64,000 nucleotides of DNA from Opacimonas sp002292215 (GTDB lineage: Bacteria > Pseudomonadota > Gammaproteobacteria > Enterobacterales > Alteromonadaceae), in assembly GCA_943846745.1 (NCBI GenBank), contig OX044360.1:1674001-1738000 (forward strand), given 5' to 3'. How positions within the stretch are numbered: the first letter of the stretch is position 1; every line of letters begins with the position of its first letter. Below are positions 9,184 through 18,358 of the stretch, one piece after another. Below the pieces are notes generated by a model, which was not told where the DNA came from, ran no database searches, and worked only from the letters and a program-made list of their open reading frames with translations. The position numbers and the translations under genes were made by a program.

Positions 9184-10858
9184 TTTCTTTATCAAAAAAA
9201 CAATGACGTGGGTATATCTAAGCTTAATCATACTGATGAGTGTGACGCTTATTGCTAAAGCTCAAGCCCAAACAGTCATAATCACAGATGTCGCATTTAC
9301 CCGAGGTAATAGTAATCAAGGCGTCTTAACCCTATCATTTTCGGCGACTCCGCCCATACTAAACATCATGAGTAATGACATCAATAGTGAAATTACCTTA
9401 CCCCAGACCAAATTAGCCAAAGACCAACTTGCACAGTTCGATGTCAGCGCATTTGGGGTTCCATTACAATTGATTGAAACGTATCAAGATAATGAGACGA
9501 CCCGGATCGCACTCACCCATACTCAAAGTATGCTAATAAATAAACAGCGAACCGATTCACAATGGATTGTGACTTTTATTCCCAAACCTGCAAAAAAAAC
9601 ACTCTCCAATGCGACCTATAGTGGCAAGCCCATTAGTTTGGATTTTCAAGACGTTCCGGTGCGTCAGGTTTTACAAATTATTGCCCAGTTAAATGATTTT
9701 AATTTAGTGACCACTGATACCGTCTCAGGTAACGTGACCATCAACTTACAAGATGTGCCTTGGGATCAAGCCTTAGCGATGATCTTAAAAATTCGTGGAC
9801 TAGATCAACGTATCGAAGGGAATATTTTACTGATCGCCCCGCAAGAAGAGCTCGCTGCCCGGGAAAGCGCGGTTCTGCAAGCACAACAACAAGCACAAAA
9901 TCTAGCGCCATTAGTATCAGAAAATGTGCGCGTTAATTATGCTAAAGCTGAACAAATGGCCACTCTTCTACAATCATCAAACGGGGGCATATTGTCAGCA
10001 CGAGGCTCAGTTGCCGTAGATGAACGTACCAATACGTTACTATTACGTGATAGTGTGGATTCTATCTCCATGGCAAAAAGACTGCTCAAAGAACTAGATG
10101 TTCCGGTCAAACAAGTCCTTATCGAATCACGCATGGTCACAGTAAGAGATAATGTCGATGAACAATTGGGGGTGCGCTGGGGTTTGACTGGGCGTCAAGG
10201 AGATGCCGCATTATCAGGCAGTGCAATCGCTGCGAGCAATATTAACTCTGGCGTGATCCCTGAGTTATCAGACCGTCTTAATGTGAATCTTCCGGTTGCC
10301 AATGCCGCAGGACGAATCGGAGTGCAAATCGCCAGTTTAATGGATGGGACTATATTAGATTTAGAATTATCCGCATTAGAAACCGAAAATCGAGGTGAAA
10401 TAATTGCCAGTCCTCGCATCACGGTTGCCAATCAACAAGAAGCATATATTGAACAAGGTACCGAAATCCCTTATGTGCAATCAACCTCGAGTGGCGCAAC
10501 CTCAGTTGAATTTAAAAAAGCGGTATTAAGTCTCAAAGTCACCCCACATATTACACCGGATAATCGCATTATTTTAGATTTGGTGGTGACCCAAGATACC
10601 CGTGGTGAAACCGTGTCCACTTCAACTGGTCCAGCTGTTGCCATTGATACCCAAGAAATTAAAACCCAAGTGTTAGTCGAAAATGGCGAAACCATCGTGT
10701 TAGGCGGGATTTTTCAACAAATCAGCACAAACGATGTAACCAAAGTACCTCTACTTGGAGATATTCCTATCGTCGGTGGATTATTCAGAAATAAGGTAAG
10801 TATCGAGCAAAAACGTGAATTACTTATCTTTGTTACACCTAAAATAGTCATGGATTAA
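9176..10858 (+). CDS. pilQ: Type IV pilus secretin PilQ
   Basis: Outer-membrane secretin through which the pilus leaves the cell. The ATG at 9176 is chosen because AGGAG precedes it and a signal peptide (hydrophobic core VYLSLIILMSVTLIA, then AQAQ) follows directly. Domains in order are one AMIN-like domain, an STN/N0 domain (SLDFQDVPVRQVLQIIAQL), a secretin N1 domain (VRVNYAKAEQMATLLQ), then the secretin core with GEIIASPRITVANQQEAYIEQG and the end GGIFQQISTNDVTKVPLLGDIP. At 560 residues it is shorter than the Pseudomonas protein, apparently with a single AMIN domain. Last gene of the pil operon. Confidence 0.93.
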   Translation: MLNFFIKKTMTWVYLSLIILMSVTLIAKAQAQTVIITDVAFTRGNSNQGVLTLSFSATPPILNIMSNDINSEITLPQTKLAKDQLAQFDVSAFGVPLQLIETYQDNETTRIALTHTQSMLINKQRTDSQWIVTFIPKPAKKTLSNATYSGKPISLDFQDVPVRQVLQIIAQLNDFNLVTTDTVSGNVTINLQDVPWDQALAMILKIRGLDQRIEGNILLIAPQEELAARESAVLQAQQQAQNLAPLVSENVRVNYAKAEQMATLLQSSNGGILSARGSVAVDERTNTLLLRDSVDSISMAKRLLKELDVPVKQVLIESRMVTVRDNVDEQLGVRWGLTGRQGDAALSGSAIAASNINSGVIPELSDRLNVNLPVANAAGRIGVQIASLMDGTILDLELSALETENRGEIIASPRITVANQQEAYIEQGTEIPYVQSTSSGATSVEFKKAVLSLKVTPHITPDNRIILDLVVTQDTRGETVSTSTGPAVAIDTQEIKTQVLVENGETIVLGGIFQQISTNDVTKVPLLGDIPIVGGLFRNKVSIEQKRELLIFVTPKIVMD

Positions 10859-10870
10859 ATGGATTTTAAC

Positions 10871-10899
10871 TTGCTTGACAGGCGCAAGACTGCGATAAT
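10871..10899 (+). promoter_or_regulatory. Possible sigma-70 promoter for aroK
   Basis: TTGCTT (10871-10876) and GATAAT (10894-10899) are 17 bp apart, and the -10 box is preceded by TGC, an extended -10. It lies about 140 bp before aroK. An imperfect stem-loop (GTTGTGTTAGTAG at 10933 against CTACGATACAAC at 10955) follows in the leader. Confidence 0.35.
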
Positions 10900-11039
10900 C
10901 CGCACACTCGAAAATTAGACGAGGTCTGAGGCGTTGTGTTAGTAGCATGCTTGCCTACGATACAACTACGTAATGGGTAGCCTAGGAATTATATATCTCC
11001 CCATTAAAAATCAATAACTTAAAAGCGAATTAACCAGAT

Positions 11040-11555
11040 ATGGCTGAAAAACGTAATATCTTTTTGGTAGGCCCTATGGGCGCTGGAAAAAGCACCATTG
11101 GAAGACACCTAGCAGACGAATTGCATCTAGAATTCTTTGACTCCGATCATGAAATTGAACGTAAAACAGGCGCTGATATCGCTTGGATCTTCGACCTTGA
11201 AGGCGAAGACGGATTTCGTAAGCGTGAATTAGAAACTATTAATGAATTGACCGATAAGCAAGGTATTGTCCTAGCTACTGGCGGTGGTTCTATTATTACA
11301 CCTGCAGTACGCAACCGTTTGTCAGCACGTGGTATCGTAGTTTATTTGCAAACCACGATTGATAAACAAGTCGCCCGCACTCAGCGTGACAAGCGTCGTC
11401 CACTTTTACAAAACGACGATCCTGAAGTCGTATTACGCAATTTAGCAGAATCACGTAACCCACTTTACGAAGAAGTGGCAGATTACGTGGTTGATACAGA
11501 TGATCAAAGTGCACGTTCAGTTGCCAATCAAATCATCCAAAAAATCGGTCTGTAA
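11040..11555 (+). CDS. aroK: Shikimate kinase I
   Basis: Phosphorylates shikimate with ATP, the fifth step of the shikimate pathway to aromatic amino acids. The P-loop GPMGAGKST is at residues 11-19, the shikimate-binding DSDHEIE and FRKRE follow, and ATGGGSI is near residue 80. The LID arginines appear in RDKRRPLL. It is 171 residues, standard. It is followed after 21 bp by aroB, the usual pair. Confidence 0.97.
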   Translation: MAEKRNIFLVGPMGAGKSTIGRHLADELHLEFFDSDHEIERKTGADIAWIFDLEGEDGFRKRELETINELTDKQGIVLATGGGSIITPAVRNRLSARGIVVYLQTTIDKQVARTQRDKRRPLLQNDDPEVVLRNLAESRNPLYEEVADYVVDTDDQSARSVANQIIQKIGL

Positions 11556-11576
11556 CACTTTTTAAGGAGCTCCCCC

Positions 11577-12647
11577 ATGCCTACACTTAACGTTGATTTG
11601 GGGGCAAGAAGCTACCCGATCTACATTCAAGCCGGATTGTTAGCGCAATCTGGCTTGTTTGATCATATTACTAGCGAAAAAATTGTGGTTGTTACCAATG
11701 ACACTATTGCCCCGCTCTATCTTGATCAATTTATCACTGCATTAAATCATGCCAATGTCTCTCACATTATCTTACCGGATGGTGAGCAATACAAAGATCT
11801 GACCCATTTTGAAAAAGTACATAGTTTTTTATTAAGCGAACATGCTTCGCGTGATACTACACTCATTGCTTTAGGTGGTGGCGTTATTGGCGATCTAACC
11901 GGTTTTGTTGCAGCGACTTTTCAACGTGGTATTGATTTCATTCAAATTCCAACGACATTATTGTCGCAAGTTGATTCTTCTGTTGGCGGCAAAACGGCAG
12001 TCAATCACCCTTTAGGCAAAAATATGATAGGGGCATTCTATCAACCTCAAGCCGTGTATATCGATACTCAGTCGCTAACGACATTACCGCCGCGTGAGTT
12101 CGCCGCCGGCATGGCTGAAGTCATTAAGTATGGCATTATTTATGATGCGCAGTTATTTACTTGGCTTGAAGATAATATTGAATCATTACAAGCGCTTGAT
12201 CCCGAAGCACTCAGCTATGCCATTGAACGCTGCTGTGCTATCAAAGCCGAAATTGTCGCTCAAGATGAACGTGAAAAAGGCTTACGCGCCTTATTGAATT
12301 TAGGACACACCTTTGGCCATGCAATCGAAGCTGAAATGGGCTATGGAAATTGGTTACATGGTGAAGCAGTGGCAGCTGGTACTATTATTGCATCGCAAGT
12401 AGCAGTGGCACAAAATCGTCTATCCGAAGCCGAACTTCGACGTATTATTGACCTGCATGCAGCGTTTAATTTACCGATTGCAGGACCTAAAAATATGACG
12501 ATGGCAACCTACATCAAACACATGAGTCATGATAAAAAAGTCCTAGCGGGCAAGATACGGTTTATCATTCCTACCGGTATTGGCTCAGCCATTGTTACCG
12601 ATGATGTTACGGAGTCAGTGCTTGAACCCATTTTAGGCGCACGTTAA
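11577..12647 (+). CDS. aroB: 3-dehydroquinate synthase
   Basis: NAD- and metal-dependent conversion of DAHP to 3-dehydroquinate. The glycine-rich GGGVIGDLTGFVAATFQRG (residues about 101-119), the PTTLLSQVDSSVGGK stretch and the metal-binding HTFGHAIE and LHGEAVA motifs are all present. The 356 residues match the family. A strong AAGGAG precedes the ATG. It shares the operon with aroK, damX and dam, as in E. coli and relatives. Confidence 0.97.
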   Translation: MPTLNVDLGARSYPIYIQAGLLAQSGLFDHITSEKIVVVTNDTIAPLYLDQFITALNHANVSHIILPDGEQYKDLTHFEKVHSFLLSEHASRDTTLIALGGGVIGDLTGFVAATFQRGIDFIQIPTTLLSQVDSSVGGKTAVNHPLGKNMIGAFYQPQAVYIDTQSLTTLPPREFAAGMAEVIKYGIIYDAQLFTWLEDNIESLQALDPEALSYAIERCCAIKAEIVAQDEREKGLRALLNLGHTFGHAIEAEMGYGNWLHGEAVAAGTIIASQVAVAQNRLSEAELRRIIDLHAAFNLPIAGPKNMTMATYIKHMSHDKKVLAGKIRFIIPTGIGSAIVTDDVTESVLEPILGAR

Positions 12648-12699
12648 CCAGCCAAGCTTGGTGACGAGGCGCGATTAGTTTATTTGAGGCAGGTGCAAT

Positions 12700-14049
12700 G
12701 TGGTTTCACAATTACATGAACGCTTAGAGCATTTAGTCAATTATTCGTCACAACTAATTTTTGTCAGTGGTGATACGATTGCGCAACAACATCGTAACTT
12801 GGAATCGTTCTTAGCCCAACAAGACGAACAATCCGAAATCGCTTATGTGCAATTAGAAGCAGGTATGGAAGATGCAGATTTGCGCCGTAATGTGTGTCGT
12901 CAGTTAGTTGACACATCCATTAATACTTATGTCCGCCCTTTCAATGAACTTTTACATAGTCTAAATCAGTATGACGGCCCAGTATTAATCTGTATTACTC
13001 AGGCACAACTGATGTCTGATACGATTTTACATGAACTTTGGGATCTGGTGCTACAAAGCCGTTTTGCTAATAATAAAGCGCATCTCAATGTTATTTTATT
13101 TGCAGAAACGGTCTGGGCAGAAACTGCTCAACAATATTTACCCGCCCGTAATTCTAGCCAACCTATATTATTAGCCAATGAATCATTTTCGAGTCTTGAT
13201 GATAATCAAGGCAGTGAGCTTGAACGCTTAATTGCGGCTAAACGCGCAGCATTTTCTGAGCGTATGAACTCACGAGCAAATGGATTACACCTGCCAGTAA
13301 ACGCACTTCGTTCACCGTGGTTCATTGGTGTCATGGTGATTTTGTTTTGTGTACTATTCATCAGTTTAGTGACCATGCAATATCCAGAACAAGTACAACG
13401 CTTTGCGCAAATATTTAAAACTCTGGATGCCCCCGTGGTCATCGCGGCATCTGAACCTGATGTTAACTCGCTGCAAGACATTCAAGCTTTAGCTGATGTC
13501 AGTGGCGTCAATACCCAAGTATTATTAACTGAAATAACACCAATCATTTCTAGCTCAACTGTCGTAGAGGAATCCCCCTTAATCGATAATGTGCCTGGTT
13601 TAGTCATGAGTTGGTCTGAATCACAAACACAATTACAAGTTGCTAAGCAAACCTTAGCGGCAGAAACGTTAGTAGCACAACAATCATCGGCGCTAAGCCA
13701 AGCTAAGCCGACGAGTCCGGCAACGCTGATTGAAACTCAGATCATGATTGATGCTAGTAGGATTTTTTCTATTTCCGATACACGCTTTGCCATTCAATTA
13801 GCGGGGATGTCTAGCGCTGAAACATTGAACGATTTTATTATTGCTAATGCATTGGAAGATCAAAGCTGGCTGTATGAAACCCAACGATATGGCGGTAGTT
13901 GGTACGTTGTATTACTAAATAATGATTATTCTTCTATTCAAGAGGCACGTCGCGCGGTAAACTCCTTACCACCTGAAGTGCAAGCCTTATCACCTTTTAT
14001 TAAATCGATAAGTGCTATCAAGAATGAAATACTCATAGCGGATGACTAA
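12700..14049 (+). CDS. damX: DamX-like SPOR-domain cell division protein with degenerate ATPase-like N-domain
   Basis: A bitopic inner-membrane protein with a C-terminal SPOR domain (about residues 360-440, FAIQLAGMSSAETLNDF to YGGSWYVVLLNNDY) that binds denuded septal glycan. One membrane segment lies at about 207-226. The ~200-residue cytoplasmic N-domain resembles the AAA-like domain of longer DamX proteins, but where a P-loop would be expected (residues 22-30) it reads VSGDTIAQQ, with no GxxxxGK. It starts with GTG at 12700 after GAGGCAGG. It sits between aroB and dam, the classical DamX position, and overlaps dam by 8 bp. Confidence 0.85.
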   Translation: MVSQLHERLEHLVNYSSQLIFVSGDTIAQQHRNLESFLAQQDEQSEIAYVQLEAGMEDADLRRNVCRQLVDTSINTYVRPFNELLHSLNQYDGPVLICITQAQLMSDTILHELWDLVLQSRFANNKAHLNVILFAETVWAETAQQYLPARNSSQPILLANESFSSLDDNQGSELERLIAAKRAAFSERMNSRANGLHLPVNALRSPWFIGVMVILFCVLFISLVTMQYPEQVQRFAQIFKTLDAPVVIAASEPDVNSLQDIQALADVSGVNTQVLLTEITPIISSSTVVEESPLIDNVPGLVMSWSESQTQLQVAKQTLAAETLVAQQSSALSQAKPTSPATLIETQIMIDASRIFSISDTRFAIQLAGMSSAETLNDFIIANALEDQSWLYETQRYGGSWYVVLLNNDYSSIQEARRAVNSLPPEVQALSPFIKSISAIKNEILIADD

Positions 14050-14878
14050 TAAAAATAATAATCCTCTCCACCGTTCCTTTTTAAAATGGGCCGGCGGCAA
14101 AAAGAAAGTCATTCCACATATTTCATCGATTTTACCCGCCAAAGGTAAACGTCGTTTAGTTGAGCCATTTGTCGGTGGTGGTTCGGTATTTTTAAACTTA
14201 GAGTTTGAAGAATACCTGCTCGTCGATATGAATCATGACTTAATTGCACTGTTCAATATCATCAAACATCAATCTGAAGCGTTTATTGCCGCAGCACAAC
14301 AGTATTTTACTGGTCAACACAACCAACCTGAACAATATTATGCGTTAAGATCACAATTTAATGCCAGTACTGACGCGTTTGAGCGGGCAGTATTATTTGT
14401 TTACTTAAATCGACATGGCTATAACGGTTTGTGCCGCTACAATCAAAAAGGGGGATATAATGTCCCTTTTGGTCGTTACAAACACCCTTATTTTCCAGCC
14501 GATGAAATCCGATTTTTTGCCCAAAAAGCCCAACGAGCAACGTTTATTCAAGGCGATTTTGCTACGGCATTTACACAGTTACAAACCGATGATGTCGTTT
14601 ACTGCGATCCGCCTTATTCGCCAATTAATCCGACATCTAACTTCACAGCCTATGCTGGAAATGCGTTTACAGATGAAGACCAAGTCAGACTTGTTGCGTG
14701 TGCCTTAACAGCCCAACAACAAGGCATAGCAACGGTCATTTCAAATCATTTTGTTCCGTTTACCAAAGCCCTATATAAAGATGCTTCGAAGCAATCTAAA
14801 TTTGCAGTACAGCGTAATATTAGCCAAAAAGGGAAAGGAAGAGTCAAGGTTCAAGAAGTACTTGCATTATACAAGTAA
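14042..14878 (+). CDS. dam: DNA adenine methylase Dam
   Basis: N6-adenine methyltransferase of the alpha group, expected to act on GATC for mismatch repair, replication timing and gene regulation. The AdoMet motif (FLKWAGGKKKVIPHI, with VEPFVGGGSVFLN) comes near the N-terminus and the catalytic DPPY (VVYCDPPYSP) near residue 180, the order seen in Dam. It is 278 residues, normal. The start overlaps the damX end by 8 bp. GATC specificity is inferred from family and synteny. Confidence 0.95.
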   Translation: MTNKNNNPLHRSFLKWAGGKKKVIPHISSILPAKGKRRLVEPFVGGGSVFLNLEFEEYLLVDMNHDLIALFNIIKHQSEAFIAAAQQYFTGQHNQPEQYYALRSQFNASTDAFERAVLFVYLNRHGYNGLCRYNQKGGYNVPFGRYKHPYFPADEIRFFAQKAQRATFIQGDFATAFTQLQTDDVVYCDPPYSPINPTSNFTAYAGNAFTDEDQVRLVACALTAQQQGIATVISNHFVPFTKALYKDASKQSKFAVQRNISQKGKGRVKVQEVLALYK

Positions 14879-14894
14879 ACCGTTTGATGTTGTG

Positions 14895-15104
14895 TTAGGG
14901 CACTAACACATTGACCAAAGCCACTAGACTTAAGATCAATACAATCACAAATATCACGCCCACCACCAAATAAGGCACCACACTCTGTGTCGCAAAATCG
15001 TCTTGGTAATTTTTGTTTGATTGTACACCTAACATACTCGCACCGACTGCACGAATGACCTGCAATATGGAAGGTTTGGTCGGGGCTGATTTAGAGGTTG
15101 TCAT
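14895..15104 (-). CDS. DUF2970 small membrane protein
   Basis: A 69-residue protein matching the DUF2970 pattern: a basic N-terminus, then QVIRAVGASMLGVQSNKNYQDDF and a single C-terminal membrane segment (about residues 45-67). Function is unknown. It lies convergent to dam and downstream of another minus-strand small membrane protein. Confidence 0.75.
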   Translation of the reverse strand: MTTSKSAPTKPSILQVIRAVGASMLGVQSNKNYQDDFATQSVVPYLVVGVIFVIVLILSLVALVNVLVP

Positions 15105-15118
15105 AGAAATAATTAACG

Positions 15119-15529
15119 TTATGACTTAATAGGAGATGATTGACCTGCATTACCATTCGAATCCCCACTTGATGTTAATAATTCTAATAAATCTAAATAA
15201 TGAAACGTTGGTGAGTCATGCCATGAAAAAACCCAATCCATCCAACTCACTGAATTATCGGATTGTGTTATGCATTGAGAATAGTTGGAAAGTTGTGTTG
15301 ACTTTAAATTAACAGCATCATTCTTCATTGAATATTGAGATAAGGATGAGCTCAAAGAGCCTTGCGATGATATCGACGCCATATTAGTCAGCGCAAAAAC
15401 AGAATCATTATCAGCGAGCTGCTGACAATGCGAAGGTGTATCGGATTTTTGATGAGCAAGATAGAAATCAACAGACACCACTGCTAATCCTGTTAATGCA
15501 AATATTACAACGTTATTTGAAACTGTCAT
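15119..15529 (-). CDS. Hypothetical protein with N-terminal membrane segment
   Basis: 136 residues, not recognised. The ATG at 15529 is chosen because GGAG is 5 nt upstream; a GTG at 15535 is too close to that site. An N-terminal hydrophobic stretch (VVIFALTGLAVVSVDFYLA, about residues 6-24) could be a membrane anchor or uncleaved signal. The rest is Ser/Asn-rich with two cysteines (CQQ, QCITQ) and no visible domain. It lies between the DUF2970 gene and a porin gene, all on the minus strand. Confidence 0.55.
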   Translation of the reverse strand: MTVSNNVVIFALTGLAVVSVDFYLAHQKSDTPSHCQQLADNDSVFALTNMASISSQGSLSSSLSQYSMKNDAVNLKSTQLSNYSQCITQSDNSVSWMDWVFSWHDSPTFHYLDLLELLTSSGDSNGNAGQSSPIKS

Positions 15530-15588
15530 ATCCACTCCTTCTTCGAATTGTAATTAATCCATCCTTGTATTATATGCCTAAATGCAAA

Positions 15589-15620
15589 AAATACAAATAC
15601 ACGTGAGTGTATTTGTATTT
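15589..15620 (-). terminator. Strong hairpin after the porin gene
   Basis: A perfect 14-bp stem (15589-15602 with 15607-15620) and a 4-nt GTGA loop, 27 bp after the porin stop. On the minus strand the stem is followed by TTT and further T-rich sequence, consistent with a Rho-independent terminator, though the stem is AT-rich. Confidence 0.65.
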
Positions 15621-15647
15621 CTATACGTTAAAAAAATGAAATCAGTT

Positions 15648-16259
15648 TTAGAACGATTTACCTAGTGAGAAATATAATGACTCTTTGTCATTTAAATCAC
15701 TACCAGATAAGACTAGGCCAACACCTACGTCAAATCCGCCAACTTCAGTTCCGTAACCTAATTCTGCATACTCACCTTCGAAGTCTTTACCCCAAGAGCC
15801 GACTGTTGCACTAAAGCCGTCTTTTTCGAAAGATAGCGCAATGAAGTCATAATCCGCATCAACTTCTGCACCTACAGGGCCATCCCACGTACCTACAGAA
15901 TATTCTACACTAAACATTCCCATACCAGCTGAGAAGTTAAATTCGTTGTAAGCTGAATCAAAATCACCAGTATATTGATAAGTTGTATAGCCTAAACCAA
16001 GGGATAAACCGTTATCTAGCTCTACCCCGTAACCACCATAAAGGTCAACTTCTAAACCATCTTCAACTTCAGCAGTCCAAGCACCCGCGTAAAAACCTGC
16101 GTTTTCATAATCAACACCTGCAGAGGCTGAAGCTGACTGAGTTTGTTGAATACCGCGGAAATGATAATCAGATACCACTCCTATGTTGGCTGACCATTCA
16201 GCCATAACAGAAGTCGAAAGTAATGCAGCAGATAGTGCAGTTAATTTTAGTAGTTTCAT
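15648..16259 (-). CDS. TorF-family putative outer-membrane porin
   Basis: A 203-residue protein with a clear signal peptide (LKLTALSAALLSTSVMA, cleavage before EWSANIG) and alternating aromatic/polar strands ending in a C-terminal Phe, as in outer-membrane beta-barrels. The N-terminal WSANIGVVSDYHFRGIQQ pattern is characteristic of the TorF putative porin family. The ATG at 16259 is preferred (GGAG upstream) over the one at 16271. The substrate is unknown. The chain is acidic and poor in basic residues, typical of a surface barrel from a marine bacterium. Confidence 0.8.
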   Translation of the reverse strand: MKLLKLTALSAALLSTSVMAEWSANIGVVSDYHFRGIQQTQSASASAGVDYENAGFYAGAWTAEVEDGLEVDLYGGYGVELDNGLSLGLGYTTYQYTGDFDSAYNEFNFSAGMGMFSVEYSVGTWDGPVGAEVDADYDFIALSFEKDGFSATVGSWGKDFEGEYAELGYGTEVGGFDVGVGLVLSGSDLNDKESLYFSLGKSF

Positions 16260-16639
16260 GTGTTTCTCCAAATTAAAAATAATGTGTGCTGTTTATTATT
16301 ATTATTACAGCGATTAAGTATTCCAAATATTAAATCATTGATACAAGGTGTTAGCTTGGTATTCATATTCACGGGTCAGTATGGTTATTTACTCTCGCGT
16401 TGCTAAACACTAATACATGATATGTGCCAATTTTTAAAAAAAACACGTAACCCATTGTTTTAAATATCTATATTTAGTCGTAACACGCATTAAAACATGA
16501 CATTATATGTGCACATTAAGCACCTTATTGCACCATCATGGCGCAGTGGTGCGGCGTCCTGCACTTAAAAAAGTCATTTTCTCTAGTGCGACGTATCGCA
16601 AAGCCGTGTAAAATAAGTAAAATACACATGGAGAACGAT
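16260..16639. other. Intergenic region between the porin gene and rpe
   Basis: About 380 bp of AT-rich sequence that must hold the divergent promoters of the porin gene and rpe. A short dyad (GCACCA at 16530-16535, TGGTGC at 16547-16552) lies about 90 bp before rpe. No RNA gene or reliable open frame is visible. Confidence 0.5.
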
Positions 16640-17308
16640 ATGCAATCTTACCTTATTGCCCCATCAATTTTATCAGCTGACTTTGCTCGTTTAGGTGAAG
16701 ATGTCGCTAACGTAATCAGCGCAGGTGCTGATGTGGTGCATTTTGATGTAATGGATAACCATTATGTACCCAATCTGTCTTTTGGCGCTCCTATCTGTAA
16801 AGCATTGCGCGACTATGGCATTATGGCCCCCATTGATGTTCACCTGATGGTGTCACCGGTAGACAGTATGATTGAACAATTTGTCCAAGCCGGTGCAAGC
16901 ATGATCAGCTTTCACCCTGAAGCGTCGGGGCATGTTGACCGTTCATTACAATTAATTATCGATGGCGGTTGTCAAGCAGGGTTAGTGTTAAACCCTGCAA
17001 CACCGTTGCATGTCTTGGATCATGTACTGCATAAACTGGACTATATATTACTGATGTCAGTCAATCCTGGCTTCGGTGGTCAATCATTTATTCCTCATAC
17101 ATTAACCAAAATAGCCCAAGTCAAAGCCCTCGTTACTGCCTCTGGTCGTGATATTCGTATTGAAGTCGATGGTGGCATAAATTGTGATAACATCGCTGAT
17201 ATTGCTGCGGCTGGAGCAGATATGTTCGTTGCCGGCTCGGCTATTTTTAATCAACCTAATTATAATGATGTCATCACTACGATGCGTCAAAAATTATCAA
17301 CTATATAA
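16640..17308 (+). CDS. rpe: Ribulose-phosphate 3-epimerase
   Basis: Interconverts ribulose-5-phosphate and xylulose-5-phosphate in the pentose phosphate pathway. TIM-barrel landmarks are IAPSILSADFARLGE, HFDVMDNHYVPNLSFG, DVHLMV, MSVNPGFGGQSF and EVDGGIN near the C-terminus. The ATG at 16640, giving MQSYLIAPS and 222 residues, is chosen because GGAG lies 6 nt before it; the open frame extends further upstream without support. It is followed directly by trpS. The gph gene that often sits between them is absent. Confidence 0.96.
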   Translation: MQSYLIAPSILSADFARLGEDVANVISAGADVVHFDVMDNHYVPNLSFGAPICKALRDYGIMAPIDVHLMVSPVDSMIEQFVQAGASMISFHPEASGHVDRSLQLIIDGGCQAGLVLNPATPLHVLDHVLHKLDYILLMSVNPGFGGQSFIPHTLTKIAQVKALVTASGRDIRIEVDGGINCDNIADIAAAGADMFVAGSAIFNQPNYNDVITTMRQKLSTI

Positions 17309-17317
17309 GATGTACAC

Positions 17318-18322
17318 ATGAGCAAACCAATCGTATTAAGTGGCTGTCAGCCTTCTGGACAATTAACCCTAGGTAATTATTTTGGGGCTTTAAAGCAATG
17401 GGTAGCAATGCAATCCACACATGATTGTATGTACATGATTGTTGATTTACACGCCATTACGGTGCGCCAAGATCCTCAAGCCCTTAATGCGGCATGTCTT
17501 GATGGCTTAGCATTATATCTTGCCTGTGGTATTGACCCTGAGCAAAGCACCATCTTCATGCAGTCTCATGTACCAGAGCATGCGCAACTTGCATGGGTAC
17601 TTAATTGCTATACGCAAATGGGTGAGCTGAACCGTATGACCCAATTCAAAGACAAGTCTGCGAAACACGAAGCCAATATCAATGTCGGTTTGTATAGCTA
17701 CCCAGTACTTCAAGCTGCTGATATTTTGTTATATCAAGCCAATGAAGTGCCAGTGGGCGAAGATCAGAAGCAGCATTTAGAGTTAACCCGCGACATCGCG
17801 ACGCGCTTTAATAATGCTTATGGTGATACGTTAACCATCCCCAATCCGCACATCCCTAAATCAGGTGCGCGTGTGATGAGCCTGCAAGAACCCACTAAAA
17901 AGATGTCAAAATCTGATGACAATCCTAATAATTACGTTGGTCTGTTAGAAGATCCAAAAGTACTAACCAAAAAAATAAAACGCGCCGTAACTGATTCTGA
18001 TGAGCAAGCAAACATCTATTATGATGTTGCTGAAAAGGCAGGTGTCTCTAATCTATTATCGTTATTATCATGCACCACAGGTCAAACGATTGATGAGCTA
18101 GTGCCGCAATATACGGATAAAATGTACGGTCATTTAAAAGGGGATGTGGCAACGGCGGTAGTCGATATGTTAACGCCGATTCAAGCCCGTTTTCATGACA
18201 TTCGTGCCGACCGAGGTTACTTGGATCAGGTCATGCACCAAGGTGCCGAAAAAGCATCTGAACGAGCAGCCAAAACCTTAGCAGCAGTATATAAAGCCGT
18301 TGGGTTTATTCCTGCTCGTTAA
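17318..18322 (+). CDS. trpS: Tryptophan-tRNA ligase
   Basis: Class I aminoacyl-tRNA synthetase charging tRNA-Trp. The HIGH-type motif is PSGQLTLGNYFGAL near the N-terminus, and the KMSKS loop is present as KKMSKSDDN near residue 195. The 334 residues fit the bacterial enzyme. It begins 10 bp after rpe and is probably cotranscribed with it. Confidence 0.97.
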   Translation: MSKPIVLSGCQPSGQLTLGNYFGALKQWVAMQSTHDCMYMIVDLHAITVRQDPQALNAACLDGLALYLACGIDPEQSTIFMQSHVPEHAQLAWVLNCYTQMGELNRMTQFKDKSAKHEANINVGLYSYPVLQAADILLYQANEVPVGEDQKQHLELTRDIATRFNNAYGDTLTIPNPHIPKSGARVMSLQEPTKKMSKSDDNPNNYVGLLEDPKVLTKKIKRAVTDSDEQANIYYDVAEKAGVSNLLSLLSCTTGQTIDELVPQYTDKMYGHLKGDVATAVVDMLTPIQARFHDIRADRGYLDQVMHQGAEKASERAAKTLAAVYKAVGFIPAR

Positions 18323-18358
18323 GACTCAACCTCCACTCTCTTTCCTTGCAGAGAACAT

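Noticed and set aside
10875..10899. TTGACA and GATAAT before aroK
   Set aside because: Spacing is 13 bp, too short for a sigma-70 promoter; the TTGCTT at 10871 with 17 bp is the better partner.
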